64,000 nt of DNA from Rhynochetos jubatus (Eukaryota > Chordata > Aves > Eurypygiformes > Rhynochetidae), in NCBI GenBank assembly GCA_027574665.1, contig CM050659.1, positions 23,289,001-23,353,000 of the forward strand. The letters run 5' to 3'. A program made the position numbers and the translations under genes. Below are positions 1-14,110 of this stretch, one piece after another (within the stretch, counting starts at the first letter, position 1; each line of letters begins with the position of its first letter). The notes beneath the pieces are model-generated. The model was not told the DNA's origin. It was given only the letters and a program-made list of their open reading frames with translations, and did not search any database.

Positions 1-3000
1 GGCCGTAGGCTGGCTGTTACGCCGGGGCCCTCGGATGGTGTCCCAGCATTACACAGCAAACAGACCTGAAAAGGCATTCAGCAACACACACCATCTTGGG
101 GCATTGCAAGGAGTAGATTTCTGAGAGTGCTCCAGATTTGAAGCAGTGCTTCCGAAAACACACTTTATAGTGCCTGAAAACTCACTGTTCTAGGGAGAAC
201 CCAAGGATATAATTGAGACTCTTTCACCCTGTATTGTATGGGGTCGAGAGGCTCTTAAGAACTGCCTACAAATTGGGGATCTGCTGAGGAGCATCAATCT
301 GTCATAGCCAGCTTCCCACCACTCACCTTCCTGCCAACAGCAGAGGGGAAGGCCCAACACCAGCACAAATTTGTGCTTGCGTTGACATTGCCCTGATTGC
401 TGGACCAGCCCTTTGGGTGCTACTAACGCCTGTTTGGGTTTTGAAGACCCAGAAGTTAGTTGGACTCACGGTAGGAGTCACTGGCCCTTGTTCTGTCTCA
501 AGAAGTGGGTATAAATTTACTACTTTCTCTGACCTTAAATGCAGAGCAAGGAATAGCTTGTCTGAAGTTGTGAATGTGGCCCCCTCGGTGGTGTCAGTGC
601 ATCTTACAGCAGTCCTACAGCACGGCTTTCATTAACACAAGTGCCTTTTCGCCTGTGTTTCACATCCTGCAAACCCCTTCTGCTTCAACATATTTCTACC
701 AGTGCCTTCCTGGTGCCAAGTTACGTGCCGGCCAGGAGATGTGGTCTATATGTGCTTTTGTTTCCAGTTAAGTCCTTTTCTTTCCTGGTAAGCACTTGAG
801 AAATGCTGTGGCCTGTAGAGATAGAATGGATTTTTGCATTTTCTCCTTTGTGTGAATAAGTGAGTTGTTACTAAAGCCAATCCCTGTATTGGATGCTGCG
901 TGCAAAAATATTTGTTACACATGCTGGAACTAATTTTTCATCAGTTATTTACTTCACGTGGGGATTACGGTGGGCTGCGTTTCATCAGATAACTTTTGCA
1001 GCTTATTAGATGTGAATTTACTAGCTGTGAACAGTTGAATAATACGAAACTCACAGAAGAAACAAGCTGCACCATCCCCAGCATAATGATCTTTCCAAAC
1101 TGGCTCTGGCCAAAGTTGGCATTTCACAATCCACTAAATCGCTTTCTTATGGATCCTAAGATGGACACAGGCCGAGTGAGGCAACGAGTTTATAATATCA
1201 TCGGTATAAGGTGAACACTTTCTAACAGATCATGACATTATCAAAGTGCTCTTTGGAATTAGCTCCATATGCTGTAGCAATGCCGTAAGATTTCACCCAG
1301 AATTTCATTTTCAAATGTTTTCCATTCAAGTTCACTGAGGGTAAATTGGAAACACTTGGGTATATCACACTTAGGGATCTGTTAAGACCCACTTAATTTT
1401 AACATGTGGATGCGTGGAGAGAGAGGAAGGAGAGTTGCAGGACGGGGTGAGCAGGAATGTCTCTATCTACTCATGTCTGAAAAATCTGAACAGCGTGTGT
1501 TTGCTAACGGTTGTACGAGTGCTGCTGTGCAACCCATGCTCTCCAGCCCACGACTTCGTACGCAGGATGAGATTTTCCTGTCAAGATGGTGAGAGTCAGC
1601 CTTTCGGCTCTGCCTGCTTGTAGCGGAGGGTTCAGCGAAGGAGCTCAGTCCCTGCTCTGCCGTGGTGATGGGAGCCAGTTGGCAGAGCCCGCAGAAGAGC
1701 CGATCTAGAAAAGCACTGGTTCTGCACTTTGGCTGGCAGGGCTCCTGGCTGGTTTTAATCCCGCCTTGCCAAAGCAGGGCTCTGCTCCGGATGGTTTGGG
1801 GGGGGTGCTCTGCAAGACAAACATGGTGACTTTTCGAGGGGGGGGTAGGGGAGAGAGGGTGATTGTTGGGTAATGAATGCACCAGAAATTCTAATCGGCT
1901 TTAAATGATTTCCTCTCTTTGAAAGAAACTGTATGTTGCAATGAGGGATTCACGTTTCTTACTTGACCGACTTGAGGAGCTGGGTAAGGGATCAAACCGC
2001 TGCAGCAGCCACCGGCTGCGAGAGTTGAGGATGTTCTAGGAGCTTTCTTACACTTTGCTTGGGGCTAACTATTCCTTTTGTGAACGTGCTGCGTCTGCTA
2101 CTAGGAATGTATTAAAAAGTGGGGTTGAGTAGCAGTACTAAATAGCCTTTTTGGCTCTTTTTAATAGGTACTACAAAACACCTTAATTTGGATTGTGATA
2201 ATTAATCAAACGAATGGGTCATTTGGATTAACATCTGAAGGGGAAAAAAAAATGCAATTTCCTTAGTGCTAGTTCCATTCTGCATTTACATTTATCTGTA
2301 ACATTTAATTATGGGCACAAACACTATTATTGGCCTTAAGTGTCTCTCTACCCTTCCGGGCCTGTTAAATACGCTCAGCTGCAGCGGGGCTGATAGTATG
2401 TGTGCAGGTTAACCAAGTTCTCAAAAGCGTGGGGTGTGTCACACCCGTTCTAGCAGGTTCTCTGTGCTAGGCAGGGTACCTTCTCCGAAGGGGAGACGGT
2501 AGAAGAGCGCTGCTGTCGCAGGGAAGCACCAGGAAATGGTCTGCAACAGCTATCGCAGTGCCGACAACACATCAACTGGCAGAACCAGGAATGTCAGGGG
2601 AGGTGATTGCACAGCTTATCCATGTCTACAAGGATATGGTTTTCATTTTGGAAACGCTATTCATCCAAAATCTCAAATTCTTATACCCACAGCACGAGTG
2701 TTTCTGAGTTTTGCATCAGAGCCTGGAGTTCAGAAACACACGTGCGCACCTTTGCATCTGGTGCTTTTATGGATCAGTTTGAGGAACTGTTACTAAGCAG
2801 CAGCAGCAGCTATATCTGCGCTCCATTTTATGAAGAGGAAGGGCTGTGTTACTCATTTTGTTTCCAAAAAATTTATTTGTTTTGCATTCCCAGAAGGTAC
2901 TTCTATTCTCCCAGAAAGGTCAAGCAGAAACATTGATGTAAGTCCTGTTTATGGCAATTTTGTTAGATTTCCAGCAATTGCAATGGAACATATTTATAAC

Positions 3001-3272
3001 AAGTATGTTTCCCTCTAGGGTGATACCATTAGTCAAAATATGCTTTCTCATATTTCCACTACATAAACACAAATATCTTTTAAGATTCAAACTTACTGGT
3101 CTTGAGGATTCCCACAGCCACGTCTCGTTAGTGGTTCAGAAGGCTGCGCTCGCCGTGGTTTCTATTGGGGATGAAAAGGTTTTGTTAGGAGAAAGACCTT
3201 CGACCAAAGTAGAAGGTTGAGAAACAGGGTAATATTCCACGTGTGGGCTGCTGTCCTGAAGGAAACAGCAAC

Positions 3273-3291
3273 CCATACGTTAAACGTATGG
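3273..3291. repeat. Perfect short palindrome
   Basis: Two 9-base arms (ccatacgtt and aacgtatgg) are exact reverse complements separated by a single A. No transposon ends or target duplication are visible around it, so it may be chance. Confidence 0.5.
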
Positions 3292-6200
3292 CTTGCGAGA
3301 CAACGTGCTGGGGGTCCAGGCAGGTCTGTGTTTGGTGCCCAGGTCCCACCATTGCCACCCAAGGTAGCACCTCGCAAACTTAATTACGCTCATAATGTAT
3401 CTGCCATCCCTGATGCAGTGTGGCCACCAATTCTGTACACAGATCTCTCCAAGTATTCCAAAATAAGTTGGTATCCTAGCAGGAACTGTAAAGAAGCAAA
3501 CTGTCTGCTGATACGAATGCCAGGAACTGACTTGATAAATCAGACTGCAGAGCAGAAGCTGCAGGTACCATGGCCGCGGTGATAAATGAGCTACGTATCC
3601 CCACTGTCATTTCACCTCTTCGTTCGCAAGACTTCTGCTGAAATAGCGTGACAGTGCTAATCTAGAGAGTGCCGGGATAAGGAGGCAAGTACCATTCGAG
3701 GTAAAATGACATTTTACATCTCAACATGAAAATGAACTGGCTGTGAACTAATTATTGAAAGAAAAGCAACCGGCTACGTAGCCTCATGTGATGTTTTAGG
3801 AGGGTATGTCTGTGTTTCAGCTGTCTTCTTCCACATACACCTCAGTATGACTACAGCTCGGTGCGGACACAAAACCCGGTTTTATAAGAATTTTAGAAAT
3901 GGGATACCTTGAACGCCACATTTCAGTGAAAGCCTCACTGAGGTATGTGGAACAAAAGTGAATAGAACTTGGAAGTACAAACATTACTTCTCTAACCCTT
4001 TCTTGGGGTCTATCAGCAAATTCATTAACTATTTTTTGGCAGCGGTATCGCTAACTGATCTACATGTCCTAGGACCTAAGTGAGCTGAAACAGAATTTCA
4101 GGACAAAGTTCCAAGGAATAGCATTAAGGGCGTTGTTTTGTATCGCTGTGTTAAAAACACTAACTATGGTTTAGCAGGAAAAAAACTGGCAAAATACTAC
4201 CTACTTGAGTCTGCCAGTACTTAGGAGTCCTCTTGGGGCTCATCAGCATTATAAGAGAAGAGTGAATCTAGTGCTTATATTATGTTCCGAAAATTTGGGG
4301 CCAAAACTTGTTTTTCACACAGTATTTCAAGAAAAGTATTTTGTTTTTCCCACAGATTATAATGGACAATTGACAGTAAATTGCATTTTTCTCAGGGTCA
4401 TCAGCTATAATTCACAACACCCATTACATCCTTAGCAGTCAGAACCTAGACTAGCTAAAGCTTGCATAAGGCAACAAAAAACGGACGTGGGCTGCCAAAG
4501 GCGGGTTTAACCAGCAGCAGTCACTGCACCTTTTTTAAAACTTGTACACTGAAGACTGAAAGCGACTATTTTAAAGTGCCCTAGTTTTATAGGAAATGGA
4601 TCTGTTGGAGATTTATAACAATGTGAGCAGGATTGTGATGGACTCAGTTGTATCCCAGTGAACAGAGACTGCTGTCACTCAGGGCTGAAGCTCAGCCAGG
4701 TGACATGCCACCTTAGAAGAGGGTCTCTGCTAGGAACAGAGAACAGTGTGAATTACACAATGCCCAGCAAGTCGTCTTTACTGTCTGACTAATGGAATAG
4801 CAACAAGAAAAAAAATTGACAGAGAAACAGAGGTGAAGAATTAAATCGTGATCTTGGAAATTAATTTCAGGGCAACCAGACTTTCACCAATATTTTGGCA
4901 GCTAAAAACAAGTTTAGGAAGAAGGTCACGTGGATAACATGGTCTCTGCTGCTTGCTTTGATTACATCCCACCAGTTACAGACTGCTCTACCCCAAAGTA
5001 GAGACATCATCAGATAATGAAAGCAAAGGAAACCAGCACTGGAATTGAAGGCAAAATAATAATGAAGAAAACGGACATTATCTCTAAAACACAGTAAAAT
5101 TAACAGTTTTATCCATTAGAGTGCTACACGGAGAGCAGTGCTGAAGGAGTCTGTTAAGGACAGCTGAGAAGACGCACCTCTGGATGATTGCCTCTAGATA
5201 ATGATTCCCTGCATGTATCGCGGTTATGCTGGGCTCTCTGTCACTGCTGGGAAGGCTGAACATTGTGAAAAGAACAACAGTAGGGAAGAGCTCATGATTG
5301 ACTCCTGAAAAGAGATTAAAGGATTAAAAAATTATAACTTGGATAAATGACAATTAAGGATGAGAAAACCTTCTAAAACTAATTGAAGTTGAGCTCTGGA
5401 GAGGGAGTAGAACGATTCAGTATCTTCTATGGGGCCACAGGTAGGAAACTGAGAATAACCTAGGGGTAAAAAATGAAATTGGGTCCAGTTAAGGCGGTAC
5501 GAGCTTCATCACCGGGCCCTTTACATCTCAGTGTTACGTACTTTTTATTCTGTAGAGGATGATCTGTCCCTGTCAGGTGTACAAACTAAATCTAAGATAC
5601 TGAATAGCTGTTTATTGTCTTCTGCATGTGCAATGCTTTCCCTGTGTATGCAGCTCAGGCAGGCTAACACAGGAAAAGACCATGGAAGCAAGCATTCATC
5701 AGCTGTAACACGCTTCTTTTTAGGAATATATCCAAAAGATGAATTAGTAGATTCTTGTGGGGCTTTCCATATGATTTCTGAGTCAAGAGTTAATATATTA
5801 CTTTACATGAAAGCACTAAAAGTTTGTTCATAGGACCAACTAAGCTTTTGGAGATCTGGATTTGTAGCTTTGGAAAGGTGAATATTTTAATAGACCTTTT
5901 TTCAAAAAAATAAACAATTGCAGTATCCTAGCAACAGTTACATAGCTGATGACAAATATCAGACTTCCCAGGGTGTTATGGAATTCATTCTAGCAATCCA
6001 ATTTAATTAATTCTGTCTTCAAACTAATTACCAGGCTGACACAGGTTCTGAAGTTTGGAAGAAACATCAGATGTAAATGAGGCTGGAGCATCCTCCAGGA
6101 CATGGACATGCATCAGTGGAGAAAAGAGTAAGAAAATACATCAGGTCAGTAATTATGGCACTGATTTAAAAAAATACCTAAAAATGAAGCTCATTTTTCT

Positions 6201-9200
6201 TACAAAGCCTCTCTTGGCAGTTTGTGGGGGAGGTAGCAGTATGTTTGAGAGATTTCTACAGCGCTGGCATTTATCGCGTCTTTGAGTGCAGCGGAGGATT
6301 TGAGGCAGTTAGCTAGAGAGGTATGTACGCTGCTGCTCAGGAGGACACTGTCCTAGGAAGTGCAAAACCTGACAAACCCTTCCAGCGCAGAAGGCTCAGT
6401 TTGTGATTTACTTTCAGAGGCTGGATACCAGTGTGCTGCTGGAGTCACACCAGATCTGTTCTGTGGTGTATGTAGGAGTTCCATCAGTATAAAACCATTT
6501 AAAAGAAAAAACCCTCTCCAGTAAGATAGCCAGAATTACATAAATAGACAAAGACAGTTGCTTTTCCCATATGAGTGGTTCTGTAGGCAAGAGAACGTTG
6601 ACTTGAATGTTGAAAAAGCCTCCCTCTCCGTTCATTAAAGACAGCTCCTTGCAGCAATTAGTCCAAATCAGTGTGTGTGCTGTGCCAGTGATGGTTAATG
6701 GGTGCTCATCAGAAAGACCATCATGTTGGATTCCTGGCGCCTTGGTCCTGTGCAAGCGACGTGCTCTTCTTCAGGCACCGGTTGGTAGATACAGTGCTCT
6801 TGATCTCCCGCTGGACTGAGCTTTCATCAAGAGCGTAGGTACTCCTGCCTGAAATAAGTTTATGTTCCGTTGTTTTGCAAAGGAAAATACTGCGGACCAT
6901 GATCAGTGTTTTCAAGTCTATACCTTCACTAAAAGCATAGTCGTGCTGTTCTCCCTATTTCCTTGAGATTTGTCTTCTTTAAGTGCCTCGGGGATGAAAC
7001 CAGCAATTTGAAATTTGCATCCATATTATCTGTTGCCTTCCCCATCCATATGCGCCGTCTCCAAGAGCCCAGGGCAAAGATGCCATTATACTCAGTCACT
7101 AACAAACCAGGTGCAGTCAAGAGATCTAACAGAATGTTAATAAAAGGTCTGATGAAGAACGAAAAATAAACAAGCCTGCTATTGTGCCCGTAAGAATTGC
7201 TGCTACCAGGAAATTACAAAATTACACATGGCATATGCTGCCTGCCTACACTCGGCACTGCTGTTCAGCTCTGAAATCACGGCCGCCAGGTACGGAGAAA
7301 ATCAAGTAAATGGATTTGCAAAACACCAATGTGCAAAATCTGGTGAGACTGCGAAAGCCTCGTTCTCTTCTGTCCATCTCTGAGACTGCACGCTCCTGTT
7401 TATGGTTTAAAACAAAACTCTAGGGTCACAGCTGTGTGTACATCTCAATCCTGAAAGATGGCATAGGCTTACGTTAAAAAAACCCCTGAGTTTTGCTGAA
7501 GCTCCACAATCTGTTGTTTTAAAAGACAAGGAAATAATGAATTGGCCAGAAATGTGCTTGTCTGGTTTCAGAGTTCAGTAGCACGTGGGAAAAGATCCTG
7601 AAGATGGATTGAAAAAGACACGGATTTTTTAAAAAAGTAATCACAGCATACAGCTATTTTAGAAACCAGAAACTGTGTATCCTGCTGCCGTATTCGCGTA
7701 GGCATGAGAACTGGATCCGCGTAAGAACCAGGGATCAAAAGGCCGCGCTGCTATCAGACACTGCTCCCACATCTGTCTGCATGCCAGCGGACAGAGCTGG
7801 GCTCGGGAGCGCAGGGCTGCTAGCCAGGATCCCGTGGGCCCATCCGTTCGAAGGGGCCACGGGATGCTCCTGGGAAACCCTCTGAGCGGTTTCACTACAG
7901 CAGAGTCTGGGTTGATGAAGCCTTCCGGCTTGGGAAAGGCTTCTGCTTTGGTTTAGAGACCTGCACTGACACTGTGCTCATTCAAACCGCTGGAAAGCAG
8001 CATTTTCTCTTCGTATTCCCCGCTGAGATCTTGTGCTGCAGCTGCTGCGTGCGTGCCCTTTCAAAGACAGGTTTGCGGAGCACCGCAGCAGCAGCACACG
8101 CTGCAGGTGGGATTGCTTTAACTCCTACAGCAACAGGTTCTTGCCCAGGGTTTGTCCCATCCCCGCTTCCAGGGTGCCACGTGGGACAAGGGCTCCACAC
8201 CTGAAAAGAGACAGAGATTTAAGGCATCGCAGACGCATCTCCCTGGAGGTAGCACCTGTCTCTCCCTTTCTGTTCTCCTCTGCGTGAGGAAGGCCCACCT
8301 CTGCCTTGCAAAGGCAAAAGGCCTGTCCATGAGGTGAGTAGACGTACTACTGCCAACTACTGCAGCTCGTCCAGTGTCAAATAGCAAATGTCTGTGACAG
8401 AAGTTCAGGATTCACTTGATAATTGCAGGAGAGGCAGAGGGGTGGGGAAGCCAGGTTTGCTGCAGGGGTACAGAATGGAATGTAGTTTCATGTTTTGCCT
8501 TTAAAAGATATGGAAAGCTATAGTCATCTGTTGAATTAAAGGAATGCTATTTAGGGTGCAAAATGAACTCTGAAAATACCACATTTACGGTATTTCACGT
8601 GGCTTTTCCTAGATCTGTACTGTAAGCCATCAGATTTCCAGCCTCTCTGGAGTTTCTGGAGACAGCAGCTGTGGGGAAGCACTTCCAGCAGTATTGGGGC
8701 AAGGCTATGACTGTGACAAACCGAGACTCGGGTGTTTCATTCCTCTTTCGGTAGTTACCAGCGCTGAGACTCGGCCGGGTCCGTCTCCTGTGCCCGTGGA
8801 GAGCCACCAGCTGCGGGGCTGGGGGGACTGGGCGGCAGAGGGGCATTGTGTGGACTCCAGCACCCTCTAACGGTGCAGGTGCTCGCTCCCCACACGTGCC
8901 TGCCTGCTCACGGATGTGCTGCTTTGGGATAACGGCACACGCTTTGCTGCAATCGGCCACTTTGGGTTTTTTCGCTTGGTGGCAGTTAAAAGCTTGACAA
9001 TATTTTAAACGGCTTTCCTTGCAGCCTGCGCTGACGGACCCTGCTACACACTCCATACACCCTGCCCAAATTTCCACATCGTGATAAAATGTTAAAGCGG
9101 GGGAAGGGATGACTGAGAAATCTGCGGGAGCGGGAAGCGGGTGATGACTACGAGCAGCCACGCCGTGCACGCAGCTTGCGGCCAAAGGCAGGGCACCTTC

Positions 9201-11784
9201 TGTCCCAGAGCTGGAGAGCGAGGACTTAAACACAGCTCTACTCCCTCCGCTACAGCTCTGCTGGTCTACGTCGAGTGAGTCTGTTGTAGTGGCTTCCGTA
9301 ATTTACTCCGTGCGCCGCGCGAGTGTCACGGTGTTGCGTACAGTCTGTGGGCGAATGCAGGACGGGAGCACTGTGTGTGTGCACAAACCCGTGTGAAATG
9401 CAGGTGGCCCAGCACAGAGCTGCAAAGTCCTGTCCAAAGAAACAAATAATAGGTTTTCCTGGGGTTTCTGGGAAGGCGTTAAGGTGTAAGTGTGGCAGCT
9501 TATCGCTGGTAGCGGAGAGCTCTGACTGAATGTAACAAACCACAGCTTGCTCGTAGGTTGGTACCAGCCAACCCTCGTTACACTTTGACCACCTCCCAGT
9601 ACTGAGCTGGGAAAATGGGGAAGAGAAGGGAAAGCTTTTATAAAATGTGACTCTGAGAAGTCACCAGTAAGAATAAGAGGATCCCTTGCGAAGTCTGATC
9701 AGTTGCATCTACTCTTTCTTGGTAAGAGTATCCCTAATCCAGATTCTTTGGCCCATCAGTCCCTTGAACCTTCTCATACGACAGCAATCAAACAAAATTG
9801 CTGAATTCTGGCCTGTTTGACACTACCCGTGAGAGCTACTGAACAGCTCCAGCTACAGCAGAAACTGTGTAAGCTGCAGGTCATGCTGCAGTCACTACAC
9901 ACCCCACTCCGGGTGACAGCCAAGATATTAATCAGTAGTTACGGAGCTCTGCATGGCCAACCTCTGGATCAGCTCTCTTTTTTTCCCTCGGCAATCAGCT
10001 GTTAATATCCATTTTCCCTGAAAAATCTTGGTCCAACGCCTCTGCGAGAGCTGGGGTGGAGCACTTTTGATACAAAGCCCAAACCTTTGCATGTGTTGTC
10101 AGGTTTATCTGCTTACCCGCAGGTATGGTACGTGGTAGTCCAAGATACAATTGAGGGAGGGAGGGTTGCTGTGTTTTCCTGCAATAAACGGCAAAACGGG
10201 CCAGCCTTTAGGCCCACACGCCTTTCCCAGACCAGCAGGAGGTCAGAAGCCAGGGATGTCAGCTGCCAGTTGGGCCTGGGTTTGGTTCCCTTTTTAGGCC
10301 ATGGAGTATCACGTCTCCTTGGATCTCTGTCACTGATAAGCAAAACCACATCTAACCTACCCAGGTATGTCTGACAACTACAAAAACACGGTTACACCTT
10401 TATTTAACACACACTAGGCTAAAAGTAGTTTGAAAAGTTCGATCTTGGCAAAGTTTGGCTCCTTACTGGTGACAGCTGCTTTGTAGCTACCCACATACCT
10501 TCAGGGCTTGCACGTAGTACGAGCTCAAGCAAGGGTTTGAAACGAACAGTGGGGAAAGTAACTTGCACAACTTTGGTTTTCTGGCTTGGCATATCATTTC
10601 GAAATGCATTCTGTAGTCTGTGCAGTTTCACGTTCAACGCTGGCAATAGGAACTGCATTTTCCAGCCGTGTGTTTTCACAGGACAATACAATTAAGCGTT
10701 TTCTACCACGCGTAATTTTTTAAGAGCTTTTTCTCGTATTAAGGACAGCATTTAGGTGGAATTGGTACATGTGGTCCTTTGGGGTTTTCTGCAAAAGGTG
10801 AATTGTTGTAAAAACTGGCATTTGTTTCCTGATGTATTTTAGCTATTTTTGGACCAGTGACAAAGCCAGTGCCACCTGAGCTGGTGTCAGTCTCACCCTC
10901 GTCTGCAGGCTACAGCTCCTTGTAACGATGCGTTTCCTGATGCCCACAGTGTCTGTGGCGCTGGTGAGTAACCACCGCCTCCCTTTCTTTGAGCACCCAA
11001 CGAGTCACGTTTTTGGAGAAAAAGACGATGATGATGAGCCTTGTTGAACTTACCCTAAAGCAGCTCGTACTTGATTTTCTTTCCTGCCTCCCCTGGTCTC
11101 TGACAGTAGTTTGAACTAGTCCAGCTGCACACGTGGATGGAGTGTCAGCTTTCTGACCTCTGCAGACGTTTGCTGCTTCGTTTGACCAGTCGTGTGGGAT
11201 GGGAGTTAGCAGGAAACTGCTCGTGGTCCGAATGAAACTTAGGATAATCCCTAGTGGCTTCCTAAACCATTCTCTTACGTCAGGCTACTTGCAACTGTTG
11301 TAGCTGCCGTGGAGCCCAGTGTGGCTGCACATCCAGCGAGGACCCAGCGAGGACTTTCTTTACTTTGGAAAACTGAAGCTCAGCTTTAGAGTGAACATTT
11401 ACTGTGAATAACATCTGCAGTGTGGGTTGCTGTAGCGTGCAGAAGGTACCTTACACCAGCCACATCCGACTCCAGCTGGCAGTCTCAAATGAGGAGCCAC
11501 CATCCGAACCGTATGGGCAAAAATATGTTAGAAGAAGCACAAGATTTCACGGTCACATGACTATTTTTGTTTTAAAGAGCTGTATTTGGGAATCTCTTAC
11601 CCCAGATGAGCTCATGTTTATATGACTAAGTCTCCCCTGGAAGCCCATGAAACAAAAGAATTCTGAAGATAATCCATGTGGATCTTAGAACACAGAAAAA
11701 CTGGCTGTTGAACAAAAAACACAGCCCTAACTTTGTTTACAGAGGCATTATCTGCGAATGTCTGCTCGTTGTACGGCGTTCCGT

Positions 11785-11824
11785 GGCTGCCTGCCGCGGG
11801 GGCTGCCTGCCGCGGGGGCTGCCT
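11785..11824. repeat. 16-bp tandem duplication, about 2.5 copies
   Basis: Two exact copies of a GC-rich 16-base unit (11,785-11,800 and 11,801-11,816) are followed by a partial third copy. This is minisatellite-like and intergenic. Confidence 0.75.
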
Positions 11825-12872
11825 TCCTGCCCTTGTACACGCATGCAGGAGTATGTGTCGTGGCCGTGCTGGGCCTCCCGTCTGTGGGACTGGCAGTGTG
11901 GAGATTCTGTGGGCAGGTTCAGGTAGCGATGGAGCTCCCAAGAATGACTTTTGAACCCTCCTGTTTGTCAAGCGTTCTGCGGGCAAACACGGTGAGCTCT
12001 CAGCTCCGCGCAGCCTGGGGAAGGCGGAAGCAAGCGGGCACTCACCCTTTCCTCTTCCAAATCCTCAAAACATTGAGTGTTCGGGTTCTGAATCCCCTCC
12101 CGGCATGCCCTGGGAGGGGCTATTTCCCTTTCTAAACGTTATTTATGCATATATTTATCTATGAAACATACGCTGTGGGTTTCACAGCCTGAGTCAGAGG
12201 CCTGAGGGTTCGGTGCTTCGGGTTACACGCGGCTCAGGCCAGCGTACGTTCTGGTACCCGCAAAGCACTTTTGCTACGGCAGGGACTATCCAAAAGCTTG
12301 GTTCAGCTGGCCCACACGCAGAAATTGAAAACAAGTACCAAAAAGTTCAGGTTCTGCGCTAACAGAGTTTAGTAGCCTGAAGAACAGTGACGGAGCAGAC
12401 GGTGGGTGGGTGGGGAAGCGGTCGAGACGGCTGTCCCCTCATTACTGAACAGATTGTTGGAGGAGATCTGAGGTGGGAGGTCACCATCTCCGTGTTGCAG
12501 TGCTGACAGAACTGAACATGGAATTACAGTGTGGTTTAAGGCTTTGTAGCTGTCGGTGTCTAGATTTTCTGAGATTTGGGCGGGAGAATGGCAAGTGCGG
12601 TACCTGTACCCAAAAAGAGCAAAGCTGATAGAAGCGGTGCCCACCTGCGGGTCCAACACCAACCGCAGGGAGCGCTCCAGAACGCAGCCCCAGGGCAGAA
12701 AGGAGCAAGGGGGTGGCTGGGAAGCGTGCTGGGTGACACCAGGGTTTTGCCAGGAGTACGGTCTGACAGGTAAACCGCCCCCGTGATGAGAAAACATTTC
12801 TGTAACAGGGGCAATATAGTGGATTTAATTAAATGGAGCCCTAATTGCAAACACATTCCGGAATGTGGCAAT

Positions 12873-12936
12873 GGGGGGGCTTCCCACGGGAATCCAGCGG
12901 GGGTTGGGAGCAGACTGGAAGGGGGGGGAGGGGGGG
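12873..12936 (+). other. G-run cluster, possible G-quadruplex
   Basis: Several runs of three to eight G lie within about 65 bases (7 G at 12,873, 8 G at 12,921, 7 G at 12,930, with shorter runs between). This satisfies the usual G-quadruplex pattern and lies about 0.7 kb upstream of the ZDHHC15 start codon. Confidence 0.5.
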
Positions 12937-13049
12937 ATATTTTTCTCCTTTTTCCCCACCCTCAGTGCCGCGTTATCAGGCTGTTGGAGGGGTGCTCGTT
13001 TCAGTCCGCAGGTTGTCTCCAACCTGGTTTTGGCACGTGTTTGCTGGTG

Positions 13050-14110
13050 GCCTGGCGCTGCGCTGGGGCGGCGGGAGAGCAACGCAACGCCGTGCCGGTG
13101 CAGAGGGCAGGGCCGTCCTGCGGGCAGGCCCAAAGCACGAACCGTGCCATTAGTGACCAAGAGCTTTTCGCACCCAGACCCCGCAGGGAGAGCGCGCAGG
13201 GGGGGCGCCGGAGCCGGCAGGTGCGCGGGCCGCCGCGGGCTCTCCGCGCGGGAGACGGGCCGCGGTGTGCCACGGGCGGGTCCGGCGGCCTGAACGGGGC
13301 GGGCGGCTCGGGGCAGGTAACGGGGTCTCGCGGCTTGTGCCCCCCTCACCGAGAGCTGCAGGAGCGTCTGAAACCTGCCTCGGACGGGCCTGTCCGGGAG
13401 GGCAGCCTCTTCCGCCGAGTCCCAGGGCGGCGGACGGGCGGCGAGTGCCTTTGTGACGGCCGGCTGGGAGCCGTTCGGTGGGACGGCGGCAGCGCCGCAC
13501 CGCGCGCCGCCAGCGGGCGGAGAAGGGCGGAGGGGCCCGGGCACCCCCCGCCCCGCCGGGCCCCGCCAGGGGGCGCCGCCGCGCCCGCCAGGCCGCTCAG
13601 CCGAGCTCCGAGCGCTCCCCCCGCCCCTCAGACCCGCGCAGCCGAGGCCCGATGCGGCCGCGCCGAGGCGAGGGATGGCTCTGTCGCGGGGGCTGCGGTG
13701 CTGCCAGCGGGCGTTCGCCTGGCTGCCCGTCCTCATCATCGCCCTCGTCGTCCTCTGGTCCTACTACGCCTACGTCTGCGAGCTGTGCCTGGGTGAGGGC
13801 CGCGGCCGGGCTGGGGGCGAAGGGGCGGGAGGCGGGGCCGCGGCGGCGGGGCGCGGGGCCCTGTCCTGCCCCCGGGCCGCCCCTCGGCACCCGCACTCGG
13901 CCTGCCGGGGGCAGCGCTGCCCTCCCGCCGTGGGGGCGCCCAGGGCGCTTGGCCGGGGGCTGCAGGCGGCCCCACGCCCGCAGGAGCTGTGACCCCGGCC
14001 CGGGCCGCCTCCCGGTGTGTGCCGGAGGAGCAGCTGTCACCGCCGGCTCCCGCTGGGCGGGCGGGCTCGGGTGCTGCTCGTACCCTGAGCCGGACGAGGC
14101 GCCCCCATGC
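13050..14110 (+). promoter_or_regulatory. ZDHHC15: ZDHHC15 CpG-island promoter
   Basis: The stretch is strongly GC- and CpG-rich and surrounds the first coding exon. A GC box (GGGGCGGG, Sp1-type) is visible at 13,296-13,303 and no TATA box is evident, as expected for a broadly expressed gene. The transcription start cannot be placed exactly; it should lie between about 13,300 and 13,640. Confidence 0.7.
13675..13792 (+). CDS. ZDHHC15: ZDHHC15 coding exon 1
   Basis: Residues 1-39 plus the first base of codon 40, covering the cytosolic N terminus with a cysteine pair (CC at 9-10) and the first membrane segment. The donor GTGAGG follows. The chosen ATG begins MALSRG, matching the family start. 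An out-of-frame ATG lies 23 nt upstream at 13,652. Confidence 0.93.

Larger units (their letters stand above)
1..13050. other. Intergenic DNA upstream of ZDHHC15, no supported gene
   Basis: I see no gene here. The open frames are short (about 140 codons or fewer), overlap on both strands, match no family I know and are not bounded by matching splice sites with consistent phase. Base composition is ordinary for vertebrate intergenic DNA and becomes G-rich from about 12,850 towards the promoter. The stretch contains short simple repeats, a perfect 9-bp-arm palindrome near 3,280 and a 16-bp tandem duplication near 11,790. An unannotated lncRNA or a UTR of an upstream neighbour cannot be excluded from sequence alone. 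Confidence 0.6.

Noticed and set aside
9817..10005. Coiled-coil-like peptide (EQLQLQQKLCKLQ) in a 62-codon frame
   Set aside because: Isolated, without flanking splice logic or family match; probably chance.
10928..11047. Short frame beginning MRFLMPTVSVAL followed by a GTGAGT-like site
   Set aside because: It could be read as a signal-peptide exon, but no partner exon, promoter or homology was found.
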